Part shown: positions 45,178-55,620 of the stretch, piece by piece
How the letters are laid out: each line of letters begins with the position of its first letter
Numbering within the stretch: position 1 is the first letter of the stretch
From: Calliopum simillimum
Taxonomy: Eukaryota; Arthropoda; Insecta; Diptera; Lauxaniidae
NCBI GenBank assembly: GCA_951812925.1
Contig: OX638369.1
Span: 25,015,329 to 25,079,328, forward strand
Reading direction: 5' to 3'
Length of the DNA stretch: 64,000 bases
Position numbers and translations under genes: made by a program
The notes under the pieces: model-generated
The model's input: the letters and a program-made list of their open reading frames with translations, nothing else
The model's database searches: none
What the model was told of the DNA's origin: nothing

Positions 45178-46485
45178 TAGGGTGGAGCGAAATTTGTTCT
45201 TGCGATTTTTGAAATGGCTCACATGCGAAAAGATGCTCCATAATATTCTTAATAAAAAATGTTATATGGTACTTTTTGATATTTTAATGTTTTGTACTGC
45301 CACAAAGACATTGAAGTTTTTTAAAAAAAAAAATATTACGTTGAGTTTATTTGTATGGGAAAGAGTCCAAATTGTGATTTTATTATAATATTAATATATT
45401 TTAAACAAATTTGAACTCCTTTTTAGTATTAAAAACAGGAATTGTCCTTCGTGATTCCAGCCTTTTTTTGATGAACCACATACCGCAGCAGCAGCTTCAC
45501 TTACAATTTGATTTGAGTATGACCTTTTACGCCCTGGCCTATTTGGATTATGTAAAAGTTAAAAATCTCCATAGAGCCGCTCTCGTCCACATTGTGTACA
45601 ATAGCAAGTGTATTTATGAATTTCATATAAAAAACATAAAAATTATTCTGACAGAAAATAATATTTCCGCTGATTTATCAATCAACAAAGCAATGGTTTT
45701 CTAAAATGTATGTTCCATGAACACTTCTCTATATACTTACCCGAAAATCAACAACTGTGAGCTTAGTTATTGCGAGTTGAAAGTTGAAACACGCAAGTGT
45801 TTCGGACATAATCCCCAGGAAAAAACGGACATAGTCCCCATAACGATATTTTGTTATTGACAACAGAAGCAGCTCAGGATTTGCAACTCCCAAAAATTCC
45901 AATACCGTTTCCGCGGCGGCCTTCAGCCGTTGATTAGTCTATAATATATCCAACACCTAGCTTAGTGGGCGGCCTGCGGCCGCAGCTCAGGATTTACAAC
46001 TCCCAAAAATCCAACACCGGCTTCGCGGTGGGGTTATGTCCGTTAGGATTATGTCCGGTAACCTTAAACTTTCTTATTTTCCAACTCTGGGCAAATTGAC
46101 GAACAGGCCTGATTAAAACATTTTAATTTCTAAGGCTTCGAGGTAACTATAATATGGGTAATTTAAACATGCCTCGAAAAAAGGGGCTTAAGCCCAGTTT
46201 ATTCACAAGAAGGAAGGGTCTTGATTTTAATTTTCATATTTTCCAACTCAGGAGAAGTGGACGAACGAAACCTCATCAAAAAAACTTCAGTGTTTCAACT
46301 TTGAGTTTTTGCAATATTCCCAGGATGTGTTTAAGGTTTGATTGACTTGTGGCAGTACTAAAACTCAAAATTTTTAAAAAATATTTATACACCTCCAAAA
46401 GGTGATTGACGAAGCACCTTTTCCGCACTGAGCCGTATAGAATATGTAAAAATAAAAAATCTCCATAGGGCAGCGCTCCACCCTA
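45178..46485. mobile_element. hAT-type non-autonomous element, 1.3 kb
   Basis: Perfect 8-bp target duplication ATGCACAA (45170-45177, 46486-46493) and ends TAGGGTGGAGCG / CGCTCCACCCTA, matching the hAT YARNG terminus. Subterminal repeats AAAATCTCCATAG…GC near 45565 and 46460. It carries a fragment of the GTTACCGGACATA family. No transposase. It is inserted in the right arm of the large foldback. Confidence 0.88.
45793..46064. mobile_element. GTTACCGGACATA-family fragment, copy 3
   Basis: Starts abruptly at AAGTGTTTCGGACATAATCC and ends GGATTATGTCCGGTAACC. Contains GCAGCTCAGGATTTRCAACT twice and the empty site of the 1.5-kb palindrome (46001-46020). Left end truncated. Confidence 0.75.
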
Positions 46486-46814
46486 ATGCACAATTTACAA
46501 ATTTTTAAAAATTTTGAATAAGGATATCTCCTGAGTTATAAGTCGTACGAAAACAATTAAGGAGTCATTATTATAGAAAATTGTATAGGGTACAATGTTG
46601 CCTAACAATGTTTTTCTCTAAATGTAACCGTTAAAGAGATATTTGTAAAAAACTGATTTTGGACGCCATTTTTCCAATATGGCGGCGCGAGTGAACACGT
46701 CTCGAGGTAGCAAAGCTGAAATTCTGAAAGAGCACATCGAAATCTATAAAATGACTCATTTGCAAAAATCACGCAAAACTTTACAGGTAAAACTACCAAA
46801 TGACTGTACTAATT

Positions 46815-47340
46815 GCTCTTCAGTAAAAAGTTTTCCCTCAGGAAGTCCCGGAAGCAGTTGAAATTTTTTGATTAAATCAATCCAATGTTAGCCTTGGAAT
46901 AATGATTCGGAAGCCATTATATAGCAAAACAGATTTATTGGGGTCTAAAGTCTCTGTGTCTCTTGCATCTTGAGTTATAGCAAAAAACCCGTTTTCTGAA
47001 TATAAAAACTTAAACTTCTTTCGGGACTTCCAGACGGCAAACTTTCCATAAAAATATAGCAAAATTTTTTTCATTTCTAACAAAATGGCGTTCAATTCAC
47101 ATCATAATATTTCCTACATTTTATCTTGTATAAGATACATAAAAAGAATCGAGGAAAAATGTTCGTTTGGAGCCCATTTTCGGATATAATATTTGGAAGC
47201 TAATGCTTCCTTATCGGACGTTTTGAGAGGCAGAGTCTGAACAGCGAAAACATGCAACGAAAAAGTGTAACGGATGTTTGCAACGAAAATGCGTCACACA
47301 TATAAAAATAGAGACGTACTGTATACAAAGTACAGTATAC
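46815..47340. other. Spacer, no gene seen
   Basis: No ORF of substance. ATTTGGAAGCTAATGC at 47191-47206 is complementary to GCATTAGCTTCCAATAT at 48091, possibly the ends of a 0.9-kb element around the endonuclease fragment; too short to be sure. Confidence 0.4.
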
Positions 47341-47518
47341 AGTATATATGTATGTATACATATATATATGTTTATAAACATTGCGCGCACCAGCTCATGC
47401 TCTCTCTCTCTCTCTCTCTCTCTCACTTATTTTTCGAACGTAAGAGGGGCGCTCATATATATAGATATATACATTTCACATATGGATATCACTTATGTCC
47501 GCGCGCCAGCTCGCGCGG

Positions 47519-47556
<38 letters not shown>

Positions 47557-47580
47557 ACTTATTTATTTTCGAGCGCACAT
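47340..47580 (+). repeat. Tandem duplication with (TC)n microsatellites
   Basis: Two units of about 120 bp. Each has an ATATATAT-rich start, a GCGCGC(A)CCAGCTC box, a (TC)n run (47400-47424 and 47521-47553) and TCTCACTTATTT…TTCGARCG. Divergence is low apart from repeat number. Confidence 0.75.
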
Positions 47581-47907
47581 GAAGAAATTGCTAAATTAAT
47601 TGGTCATGAACGATACAAACTTCCACTTATTTTGTCTGGTGATTTTAATGTGAATTTCTCGACTGAAGAATCTAAAATACTGAAAGATGTTTTGCGTGAT
47701 TTTTTAAAACTAAATATGAACAATGATCCCACCCAAGCTACAACGAAAAGTGGTACAACAATCGATGCTGTTTTTTCAAGATTTTTAGATAAAATAGAAT
47801 CTCAGACGTTTGTTTCATATTTTAGTTACCATAAACCCATAATATCGTTTGTAGAAGACCCATCACTAGAAAATTCTACTGTAATTACTGAAGTTTCGGA
47901 AGAATAA
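47572..47907 (+). pseudogene. Endonuclease/exonuclease/phosphatase-fold fragment (Helentron- or LINE-type)
   Basis: About 110 codons of the C-terminal half of an AP-endonuclease-like domain, used to nick DNA during transposition. LILSGDFNVNFS gives the GDFN catalytic motif, TTKSGTTIDAVFSRFLDKI the next conserved block, and YFSYHKPIISFV the final His block (S-Y-H where S-D-H is usual). The frame stays open upstream only because of the Ser-Leu repeat encoded by (TC)n, so the N-terminal half is missing. A natural stop at 47907 is followed by AATAAA (47940). Such domains end Helentron proteins in arthropods and begin LINE ORF2; the stop after the His block favours Helentron. Family assignment is from recall. 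Confidence 0.65.
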
Positions 47908-48543
47908 TCATATATTATAAATAATAATGTAAAATAATGCAATAAAAATATTTTTGTATTTAAGCTCGCTTTTTTAATACTCCAGTTCAACATTTTACCT
48001 CTTACTTAATAATAAACAAATTTTAAAATATCAATTTATTATAAGTTTTAACTATAATAAGTTTTAGCTTATTATATTAGCTTATAATAAGCATTAGCTT
48101 CCAATATCATCGGCCACTCCCCGAGTGCCACCTGCCGTTTTTTTTTTCTTTCTTTCGAATCAATGGAAAAGGATCTAAAATGCTTTTTTAACCTCATCAG
48201 GTTGTATCCCGACCGACAGAAAGGGCACTAGCTGCTGAGAAAATCCGTTCAAAAATTCATTTCGGACCTTATTAAAGACGGCGGTTTTGGACTCCGAAAA
48301 TAATAAATTTTGAAACAAATTTTTTTTAAAAAAAAACACAAATCGTTGGAATTAGGGGCCTGCACTGTATATGATATAGTGTACTTTTCTTTACTCGCAC
48401 AGTTTAATAAATGCTTCAATGCACTGTATTTTATGCAAGCAAATAAGTACTTCAGGTCAGTGTTAAACGTGCGATTAGAAAAGCTACAGCAAAATTTATG
48501 CTGTGGTTACACTTACAAGTTCTAACGCATTGGTAACACAGTA
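47908..48543. other. Spacer, no gene seen
   Basis: AT-rich with a TTATAATAAGC inverted segment near 48040-48090. No supported gene. Confidence 0.4.
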
Positions 48544-48948
48544 GGAGTATTCAAGCGTTGATGCGCAATTCCCATGCGTTGTTGCGGAAGTGCGAATTAC
48601 AAAAGTTTGACATTTGTCGAACAACAACCACATTGCCGAAAATTCCGCAATACTTCTGCAATTTCGCACTACTTTGTCCCTAAGTGAAATTGCGACGAGC
48701 GTGATTGCGTCTTAAGGACAGCTCTTCAGAACAATGTTGCCACCTGTATTTTATACAAAAAGTTTAATTCCGAATAAGAATTCAAAAATTGTTCATGTTT
48801 TTTCAATAAGTTGACAACATTGTCAATGTCTTGACATTTTATTTATTTCGCAAGATGGAAATATTTACATTGAACGTTCACGCGTTGGTGCGAAAAAGAT
48901 TTGCATTTTCGCAATTTCGCAAAAATACGCATCATCGCGTGAATACCC
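48544..48948. mobile_element. Probable MITE, about 405 bp
   Basis: Imperfect inverted ends GGAGTATTCAAGCGTTGATG and the complement of GGGTATTCACGCGATGATGC. Interior rich in GAAATTGCG / CGCAATTTCGC motifs in both orientations. No target duplication was fixed. Confidence 0.5.
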
Positions 48949-49222
48949 ATAGTATATCAGGATTATAGTAGTTTTTATACATTTTCGCGAGAGAGACAGA
49001 TAGCGTAAACAAAAAAGAGGCACAAGAAGAGAACGAAAAACTACTTTTGTCACTAAAGTAGTATTTTGTATATGCACTGAAATGAACTGAAGAAAATCAA
49101 ACAACACAGGTCTGTTCGGTGTTTGTTTTTTCTGCTCTCATATCCATGTACTGTCAAGGCATTTACACGCGCCGCTGAACTGAAGTTTTTGTTAAATAAA
49201 AAGCGGGTACAAGAAATGACGT

Positions 49223-50292
49223 ATGATACAAACCACGTGTAAACGATCAAGATTTTTTTTATGGCATCCGATTTGGCTGAAAATTGGCATAAGTAATAGT
49301 AGCATAGTGAAAAAAATTACTACCAAAAATTTTTTCAAAATTTAAAAGAATGGCGTAGATATAGGCCTTTGAAATTTTTAGGTTAGTTTTTTTTGAGAAG
49401 CTATAACTTTAGTTGCATTTACCCAATTCTCAATTTTATGGTGTCAAATGATTTGGCTTGAAACTGGCTATAAAACAAAAGCTAGCAAAAATTATTATTT
49501 ATTTTTTTTGATATTGTTTACACTGAAAAAAGAATTTTAAATTGAGTTTCCCAAAATACGTCATTTTTGAATTTTTTTATTTTTCTTGTACAAAAAGCTA
49601 CAAGTCCACCAAAAATTGGAGTGGGACTGCCAGTGGTTCTCCAGAAAAACAATTAAATGTAGTATCTTCCGCAATTTTTCAGTACATTTTTTTAATTTAA
49701 AATTTTTATTAAATAAAATTTTCAAATGCTGAAGTTAGTTTATTGACTGTTTTTTTTTGCTAGTACTAATGAAAGTACCAACGCACTTTTTTCAAATTCA
49801 AATTAACGTTTAATTAAAAATTTTACATTCAAAAAAATTGTACTGAAAAATTGCGGTAGAAGCCACATTTTATTGTTTTTCTGAAGAACCACTGGCAGTC
49901 CCACTCCAATTTTTGGTGGACTTGTAGCTATTTGCACAAGAAAAATAAAAAATATCAAAAATGATGTATTTTGGGAAACTCAATTTAAATTTTTTTTTCA
50001 GTGTTAGCAATATAAAAAAAATTTAAAAAACTTTTTCCAATTTTTTATTTTAAAGCCTGTTTCAAGCCAAATCATTTGACACCATAAAATTGAGAATTGG
50101 GTAAATGCAACTAAAGTTATAGCTTCTCAAAAAAACTAACCTAAAAATTTCAAAGGCCTATATCTCCGCCATTTTTTTTAAATTTTGAAAAAATATTCTC
50201 ACTATGCTACTATTACTTATGCTAATTTTCAGCCAAATCGGATTCCATGAACAAATATCTTGATCGTTTACACGTGGTTTGCATCGTATCAT
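49223..50292. mobile_element. 1.07-kb foldback element
   Basis: Ends ATGATACAAACCACGTG and the complement (CACGTGGTTTGCATCGTATCAT region, 50271-50292). Arms pair through CGATCAAGAT, CCGATTTGGCTGAAAATT, TTTGAAATTTTTAGGTTAGT and CCCAATTCTCAATTTTATGG. The centre is near 49755. No ORF. Confidence 0.85.
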
Positions 50293-51389
50293 AAAAAAAT
50301 TGTCTTAGAACTCCAACAAGCCGTCCGAAAAGCTCATATTTGAGCTCCTAAAAAAGCAGAATTCTTATTCTATGCACTCCTAATAGTTACTGGACAAGAC
50401 TACTTAATTTTTCAGGTTTTTTTTTTTTTTTTCACTATTATCGAGATACCAGTACCACCCTGTTTTAAACCATTCGAGATTTTTTCTTTTTTTTTTTCCT
50501 AAAACATGGTCAAGTGCTTTTACTACACAGCAAAATTGTATTTCAATTAGTTAAATGCACATTTGGGACACAAGCAACGTAGGACACCTTCTGTTTCCTC
50601 AAACAAATGTACAACGTTGTTGGCAACACTGAGTTCATTGTTCTGCGAAGCCGGCTTTTCATTTTTCACTGTCTATTTTATTTAATGTGACCAATTTTTA
50701 AAAAGATTTTTTTTATTTTTATTTTTGCAACTATGTTGTATTGCAATTTCATTACGTAAAAGTTCTTTCATTTTTAACTTCAATTTTTTCGTTATTTTTC
50801 TCAAGTGTTCAAGTATGTTGTCCAATGTGCTTAGGTTGGCAATTACAAAAGATTTAATGTTGTGTTATATTGCCAACATTGCTAGTGGTAGGGCATTGTA
50901 TGATGTTTTAAGTGTACTTGTCGGCCACTTTCAGGACAGTAAGGATAAGAAAGTATTTCGCAAAAAATTGGCTTTTAGTATAATTGTACATATTTCAATT
51001 ATTTGATGTGATATGTTTGTCAAGAGCGTATTGTGGCATTTTTATATTAGAGCAAGGAAGTTAGATTTTAAGTTTTAGTTTTTTTCCGATTTCGGTTTGG
51101 TTAACCGAAAAAGTGAGAACAAGGCTTTAATTAAAAATTTTAGTATAGTTCTTTTTTAATGAAATCTCATATTTCGTCACATTGTCATGGTCCTGTAATT
51201 TAAAAAATTTCAACATTTTTGCGCAACATCCATTAATCAAATAAAACTTCCGGACTTCTCAACATAAACGTAATATCCGTTTTAAAATTATATCTAACAC
51301 TTCGTGCAAATTTTGCTGTTTGTCGATTAAAACGTGTAAAGCTCCATAGAATGATATCCATCAAAAGTTACAAAATATGTGTAGTGCGA
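50293..51389. other. Host-like spacer
   Basis: AT-rich with T runs. A 93-codon frame at 50725-51006 has no recognisable domain and is not called. Confidence 0.4.
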
Positions 51390-51612
51390 GTAACGTTTTC
51401 ACATTGTTAGCAGCAGCTGATATCACTATGGTTTCTTGATTTCTGCCGTTGGTTGCCTTGGCCAACATTAATAGCTTGCATCCAACGGTGGGATGTATAG
51501 CGGATATGACGCCATAACAACGCATAATCATATCACCTTCTGCACGATTTAACCGCTGAAGCCCCTGTCTTGTCTGCTAACAGTACTGTATGGTATGTCT
51601 CGTTGGCAGCCT
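51390..51612 (-). pseudogene. GC-richer coding-like patch, possible frameshifted exon remnant
   Basis: On the minus strand one frame reads ETYHTVLLADKTGASAV and, one frame over, AEGDMIMRCYGVISAIHPTV then LLMLAKATNGRNQET. The pattern LADKTG…GDMIMR…G…LML…NG faintly resembles an OB-fold of single-strand-binding SOSS-B-like proteins. The frame change and lack of flanking support make this tentative; it may equally be conserved non-coding DNA. Confidence 0.2.
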
Positions 51613-52354
51613 GATTGTCTGATTGTACGAAAAGTGATTTTTTTCGTTTCGTTTGCTTCCCAGTAACAACTGAATGAACACTTTATGCGTGAAACACAAA
51701 ATTATTGCTATAAAAGTCTATCGTTTTTTTCTTCCGCTTTTATCCTTTGTTAAATGTTTTGCTGATTATTGAGCTTAAGTAAAGAGGAAAAGCATTTGGA
51801 AGCACCGGAAGTGCAACCATGACGAAAAATCTGATGATATTTGTTTGGTCTTATTTGCGTCTAAGTTGTTTTGTAAAGATTTTAATGCGATTGTGGATGG
51901 GAATTCATTAAATCTGTTTTTCTTGAGTTAAGCTCATGTGGGGGAATATATGCACTCATGTTATATAGACGGTCATATAATTCTCGGTTACTGAACTTTA
52001 ACATTCTTTTTTAAACATATTTTTGTTCTTTAATCAAGGCATGTTAAGTTTACAATCTTTGGATCCCAGGTTACGTACATTTCATAAAATTTATTTTTTT
52101 TTTTTTTTTTTTGTAATATGTTGTTTTGACATTGCTCTATACTTACTTAAGTCACAATTTCCGGACCGAAATCTTTCGTTATTCAAAGTTGACTTCGTTT
52201 GCTGGAGAGAAAAATTGAAACTTGTGAACTATTTTGAGCTATAAACAAGGAAGTTCTATAAACAAGGAAGTTCTTTTTGATATCAATAACAAGAATGTCT
52301 TTGATTGCATCCCAATTAAATGATACGGATTCTTAATTTTATACTTCATATATT
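51613..52354. other. Spacer, no gene seen
   Basis: AT-rich; no supported feature. Confidence 0.4.
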
Positions 52355-53512
52355 TGAGATTTTCTTTGCGTTATCGACCAAGATTCGACTTGGCATCTCC
52401 GATTTTTTTTTCAGTGAACTTTGTGAAATTTTTCATAAAATTTTTTTGTGGAATATTTTAACCCATTATCACCAAGCCTTTGTATTAAGGGGTCAAAAAG
52501 ACCTATGAAAACGGGATATAAGGGGTTAAGATGTTCCAGAAAATTGTTCCTTTCTTGATTTCATGATAACTTTCTGGAACATATTAACCCAATGTATCGC
52601 ATTTCTATGGGTTTTTTTGACCCGTTTTTGTGCGTGCGCTACCATACAGGGCCGCCACCTTCCGGATGATATTTTTTTTTCAGTGAACCTTTGTGAAATT
52701 TTTCATAGAATTTTTTTGTGGAATATTTTAACCCATTTTAACCAAGTTTTTGGATATATTGGTCAAAAAAAACCAATAAAAACGGGAAATAATGGGTTAA
52801 GATGTTCAAGAAAATTGTTCCTTGCTTGATTTTATGTAAATTTTCTGGAACATATTAACCCATTATATCGCGTTTCTATGGGTCTTTTTGACCCCCTTAT
52901 CCAAAAACTTGGTTATAATGGGTTAAAATATTCCAAAAAAAAATTTTTGTCAAAATTTCACTAAGGATCACTGAAAAAAATACCGTCCGGAAGGTGGGAG
53001 CTCTGTATGGTAGCGCACGCGCACCAACGACTCATAAACACAACATTACACAAATTCAGAAATTCATAACTTGAGAACCGTAAAACATACTACAATTTTG
53101 AGGACTCCAAAATAATTGTAATAAAATATACTATAAAAATATTTAAAGAAAAATAAAAAGGGTGCTCCAAGCCCCAAAATGGCTTTGAATAAGGAAAAAG
53201 GTTTTTTTCTACCAAAAATACATTTTTTTTTTTCAGTGTAATTATTTTTTTTACAAAAGCTCATACTTTTCTACAGAAATCCTGAAAATTTCATTAAAAT
53301 CGGTTAAAAAGCCGAGAGGTATAAATTTTCACATATGGGAGTATCCAAAGGTTAGATCGAACTTCCTATGGCCGCCATCTTGAAAATTTTCGGAATTTCG
53401 GAAAATCATTTTACAACAGTAATATGTGTGTCAAATACTAATTTTTCACCAATTTTCATAGAAATTGGAGATGCCAAGTCGAATCTTGGTAGATAACGCA
53501 AAGAAAGTCTCA
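52355..53512. mobile_element. Nested foldback element
   Basis: Outer inverted ends of about 47 bp (TGAGATTTTCTTTGCGTTAT…CTTGGCATCTCC and the complement). Inside, a second palindrome at 52628-53024 has ends GTGCGTGCGCTACCATACAG and GGTAGCGCACGCGCAC. The arms include repeated AACCCATTWTAACCAAG units that also occur at 18300-18430. Centres differ by about 100 bp, so the inner one is a separate insertion or rearrangement. Confidence 0.75.
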
Positions 53513-53587
53513 TTTCTAAACCAATCAAATTGTCTTGAGTCCGTTAACCCTCATTATAAGAAAATTAAAATTAAGCTTTTTTGCGAT

Positions 53588-54425
53588 AAGTGATTGGCAA
53601 ACTAAGACTAAGACCAAGGTCGTAGCAATCCTGGTCTTGGACATTCCGTATTTCTTCAAAGTTTTAATTTTATATTGAGTAGTAGTAGTAACTTTTCAAG
53701 ACCAAGACTTATTTTGATCATCACTCTTGGTTTTTCGAGATCAAGACCAAGAGTGATGAGCAAACTAAGACCAATACCATTGCAAATTGAGTCTTGGTCT
53801 TGGTTTTGATATTGAGTCTTGGTCTTGGTCTTGATCTTAGTCATTAAGTCTTGGTCTCGGTCTTGGTCTAGAAAAAATTTCTAAAGATTGTTCAGTCTTC
53901 AAAATTTCCAAACCATATTTTTACAAAGCAGTTGGGTTTTTAAGATGCCAAATTTCGAATTGAGATATGATTTTATGCTTGAAAACGGCGTGATACACCT
54001 ATTAACTATATATTCGAAAGACTTAAAAGCAGTCTTGGTCCGGATGATCATCGTGAGCAAGACCAAGGCCATAGCAATCTTGGTCTTGGTTTTGCAATGA
54101 TATTAGCGCCTTGGCCTTGATCTTGCAAAATTACCAAGGCCAAGACTAATTTTGCTCATTCCATAGACCACGACGCTGATATAGTTTATAGTAAATAGGT
54201 GCGTCACGACCCTTTCAAGCATAAAATCATCTCTCAATTCGAAATTTAGCATCTTAAAAACCCAAAACTGCTTTGTTAAAATGAGGTTTGGAAATTTTGA
54301 AAACTCAACAATCCTTAGAAATTTTTTAAAGACCAAGACTCAATATCAAAACCATGACTTAATGTCCAAAATCAAGAGCAAGGCAATAGAAGTTTTGGTC
54401 TTAGTCTTGGTTTGCTCATCACGAA
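53588..54425. mobile_element. Foldback element with TCTTGG-repeat arms, copy 2
   Basis: GATGAGCAAACTAAGACC (53755) and GGTTTGCTCATC (54420) are the inverted ends, with a further repeat block at 53588-53750. Arms are (CCAAGA)n-like; the inner arms share CCAAATTTCGAATTGAGA and CTTTGTTAAAATGAGGTTTG-type segments with copy 1 at 14.5 kb. Confidence 0.75.
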
Positions 54426-55275
54426 CATGGAGAGGTGATTTCATGTTCCAAATGGGTGTTGAACTCCTAATAATTTTTAATGATGAAGTCTACAAAGGTA
54501 TATTGTAATTAATAGTTATCTTGTTCCAAGAATCCAAGCATAGTTTTTGATCTTTAAACAGGACATGTCAATATTCTGGATGAGTTTAGGGATAAAACAT
54601 GTCTTGCAGTCTCCGATATGTTGGGTAAAAAGTTTTATTTTTTATTTTTTCTAGAAAATTCAAAGTGGTCATCAATGAACTTTGGCAAAAAAGTTACATA
54701 TAAAAACATACAGTGAAATATTATCACTTAAAGATGATGGGTCTGGTAGACGACGATTCTTGTAGACTCTGTCAAGAGGACTTGGAAATAACGAAGCATT
54801 GACGAGATTTATATATAATCTGGAACTGTTCTGATAGAGAAATGCTGTATAAAATATATTTTTAGATCGCAATATTATTCAGAGCCTTTTAATAATAATA
54901 ATGATTATGAAATCATAATAGCGTCTTGGCCTTCGTTATTTTTTGAGATTTTCGAGATGCAGAATAAGACCGATTTTCCTCTTCACTACTCGAGATCGAG
55001 AACGAGCATTCTTAAAGACTTTTAATTTTTATTACAACGTGTTTTACCACGTGTCGACATTATTGTCTTCCAAACCTTTGCTTACCATTTACATACTTTA
55101 TATGTATTGTCTCTGTCCATTTCCCGCCATAATGAATCTAATCACTTACGCTTGAGTGCATCAATTATGCTTCCATTTGACAAGCGTAACAAAAGCTAAA
55201 AACACTCGTATGTCTTTGAAAATTTGTTTGCATCAACGTAATGAAGATAACTTTATGATTTTTAGCTCCTTCCCC
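54426..55275. other. Spacer, no gene seen
   Basis: Largely unique AT-rich DNA upstream of a candidate small gene. No supported feature. Confidence 0.4.
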
Positions 55276-55282
55276 CAACAAG

Positions 55283-55290
55283 TATAAAAG
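55283..55290 (+). promoter_or_regulatory. TATA box of the 55366 small gene
   Basis: TATAAAAG, a consensus TATA box, 83 nt upstream of the ATG. An initiator-like TTAGTAAC lies about 27-30 nt downstream. Confidence 0.55.
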
Positions 55291-55365
55291 AGGGTAAAAA
55301 AATTCCCCCTTAGTAACGAACATAATAAACACAAGCGATGAATAGTGAAAACCGAAAACGACAAG

Positions 55366-55587
55366 ATGGAAAAGACCATGACAATGGCGATGACGATGAT
55401 GTTGTTGCTGTTGATGACTATCTTAAGCTCCATCACGTGTTTGCAGCTGCAGCTGAGTAAGAAAATGAAAAATGCAAAAAAAAAGTGGACATCATGCCAG
55501 GTTTATGAGGCAAAAATTGTAATCGATCTGTTGGCAGAAACAAAGGAAAATCTGTATGCATCTATGGAGCAGCTCTTCAAAAATTAA
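55366..55587 (+). CDS. Candidate small secreted protein, 73 residues
   Basis: A Met-rich hydrophobic N-terminus (TMTMAMTMMLLLLMTILSSI, residues 4-23) is a strong signal peptide, with likely cleavage near residues 25-29. The remaining chain is basic (KKMKNAKKKW), then amphipathic (VYEAKIVIDLLAETKENLYA), with a single Cys after the signal. It sits between a consensus TATA box (55283) and AATAAA (55615), giving a single-exon unit of about 330 nt. An earlier ATG at 55338 opens an overlapping 40-codon frame (acidic, NSENRKRQDGKDHDNGDDDD…), which could be a uORF or, less likely, the real product. I do not recognise the family. Small secreted single-exon proteins of this kind are common among male accessory gland and effector peptides, but that is only analogy. 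Confidence 0.5.
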   Translation: MEKTMTMAMTMMLLLLMTILSSITCLQLQLSKKMKNAKKKWTSCQVYEAKIVIDLLAETKENLYASMEQLFKN

Positions 55588-55614
55588 TGAAAATTTATTT
55601 ATTATGCTCCTCCG

Positions 55615-55620
55615 AATAAA
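55615..55620 (+). promoter_or_regulatory. Polyadenylation signal AATAAA
   Basis: 28 nt after the stop of the 55366-55587 frame, followed by an A-run. Confidence 0.45.

Larger units (their letters stand above)
42468..46814. mobile_element. Large foldback element carrying two nested transposons
   Basis: Outer arms start CTAATTTAGTACAATCATTT and end in the complement at 46814. The arms share CTACCTCGAGTCGTGTTC-like, CGCCGCCATATTGG and CAGTTTTTTACAAATATCTC segments. The left arm holds two tandem units of 362 bp (from 42832 and 43194), the right arm only one. Removing the mariner and the hAT element leaves about 1.75 kb. Shared motif ACTCATGAACGGTGAGTCAC occurs in both arms. No ORF of its own. 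Confidence 0.82.

Noticed and set aside
47278..47571. N-terminal extension of the endonuclease frame
   Set aside because: Consists of AT-rich DNA and (TC)n-encoded Ser-Leu runs. Not homologous to the domain.
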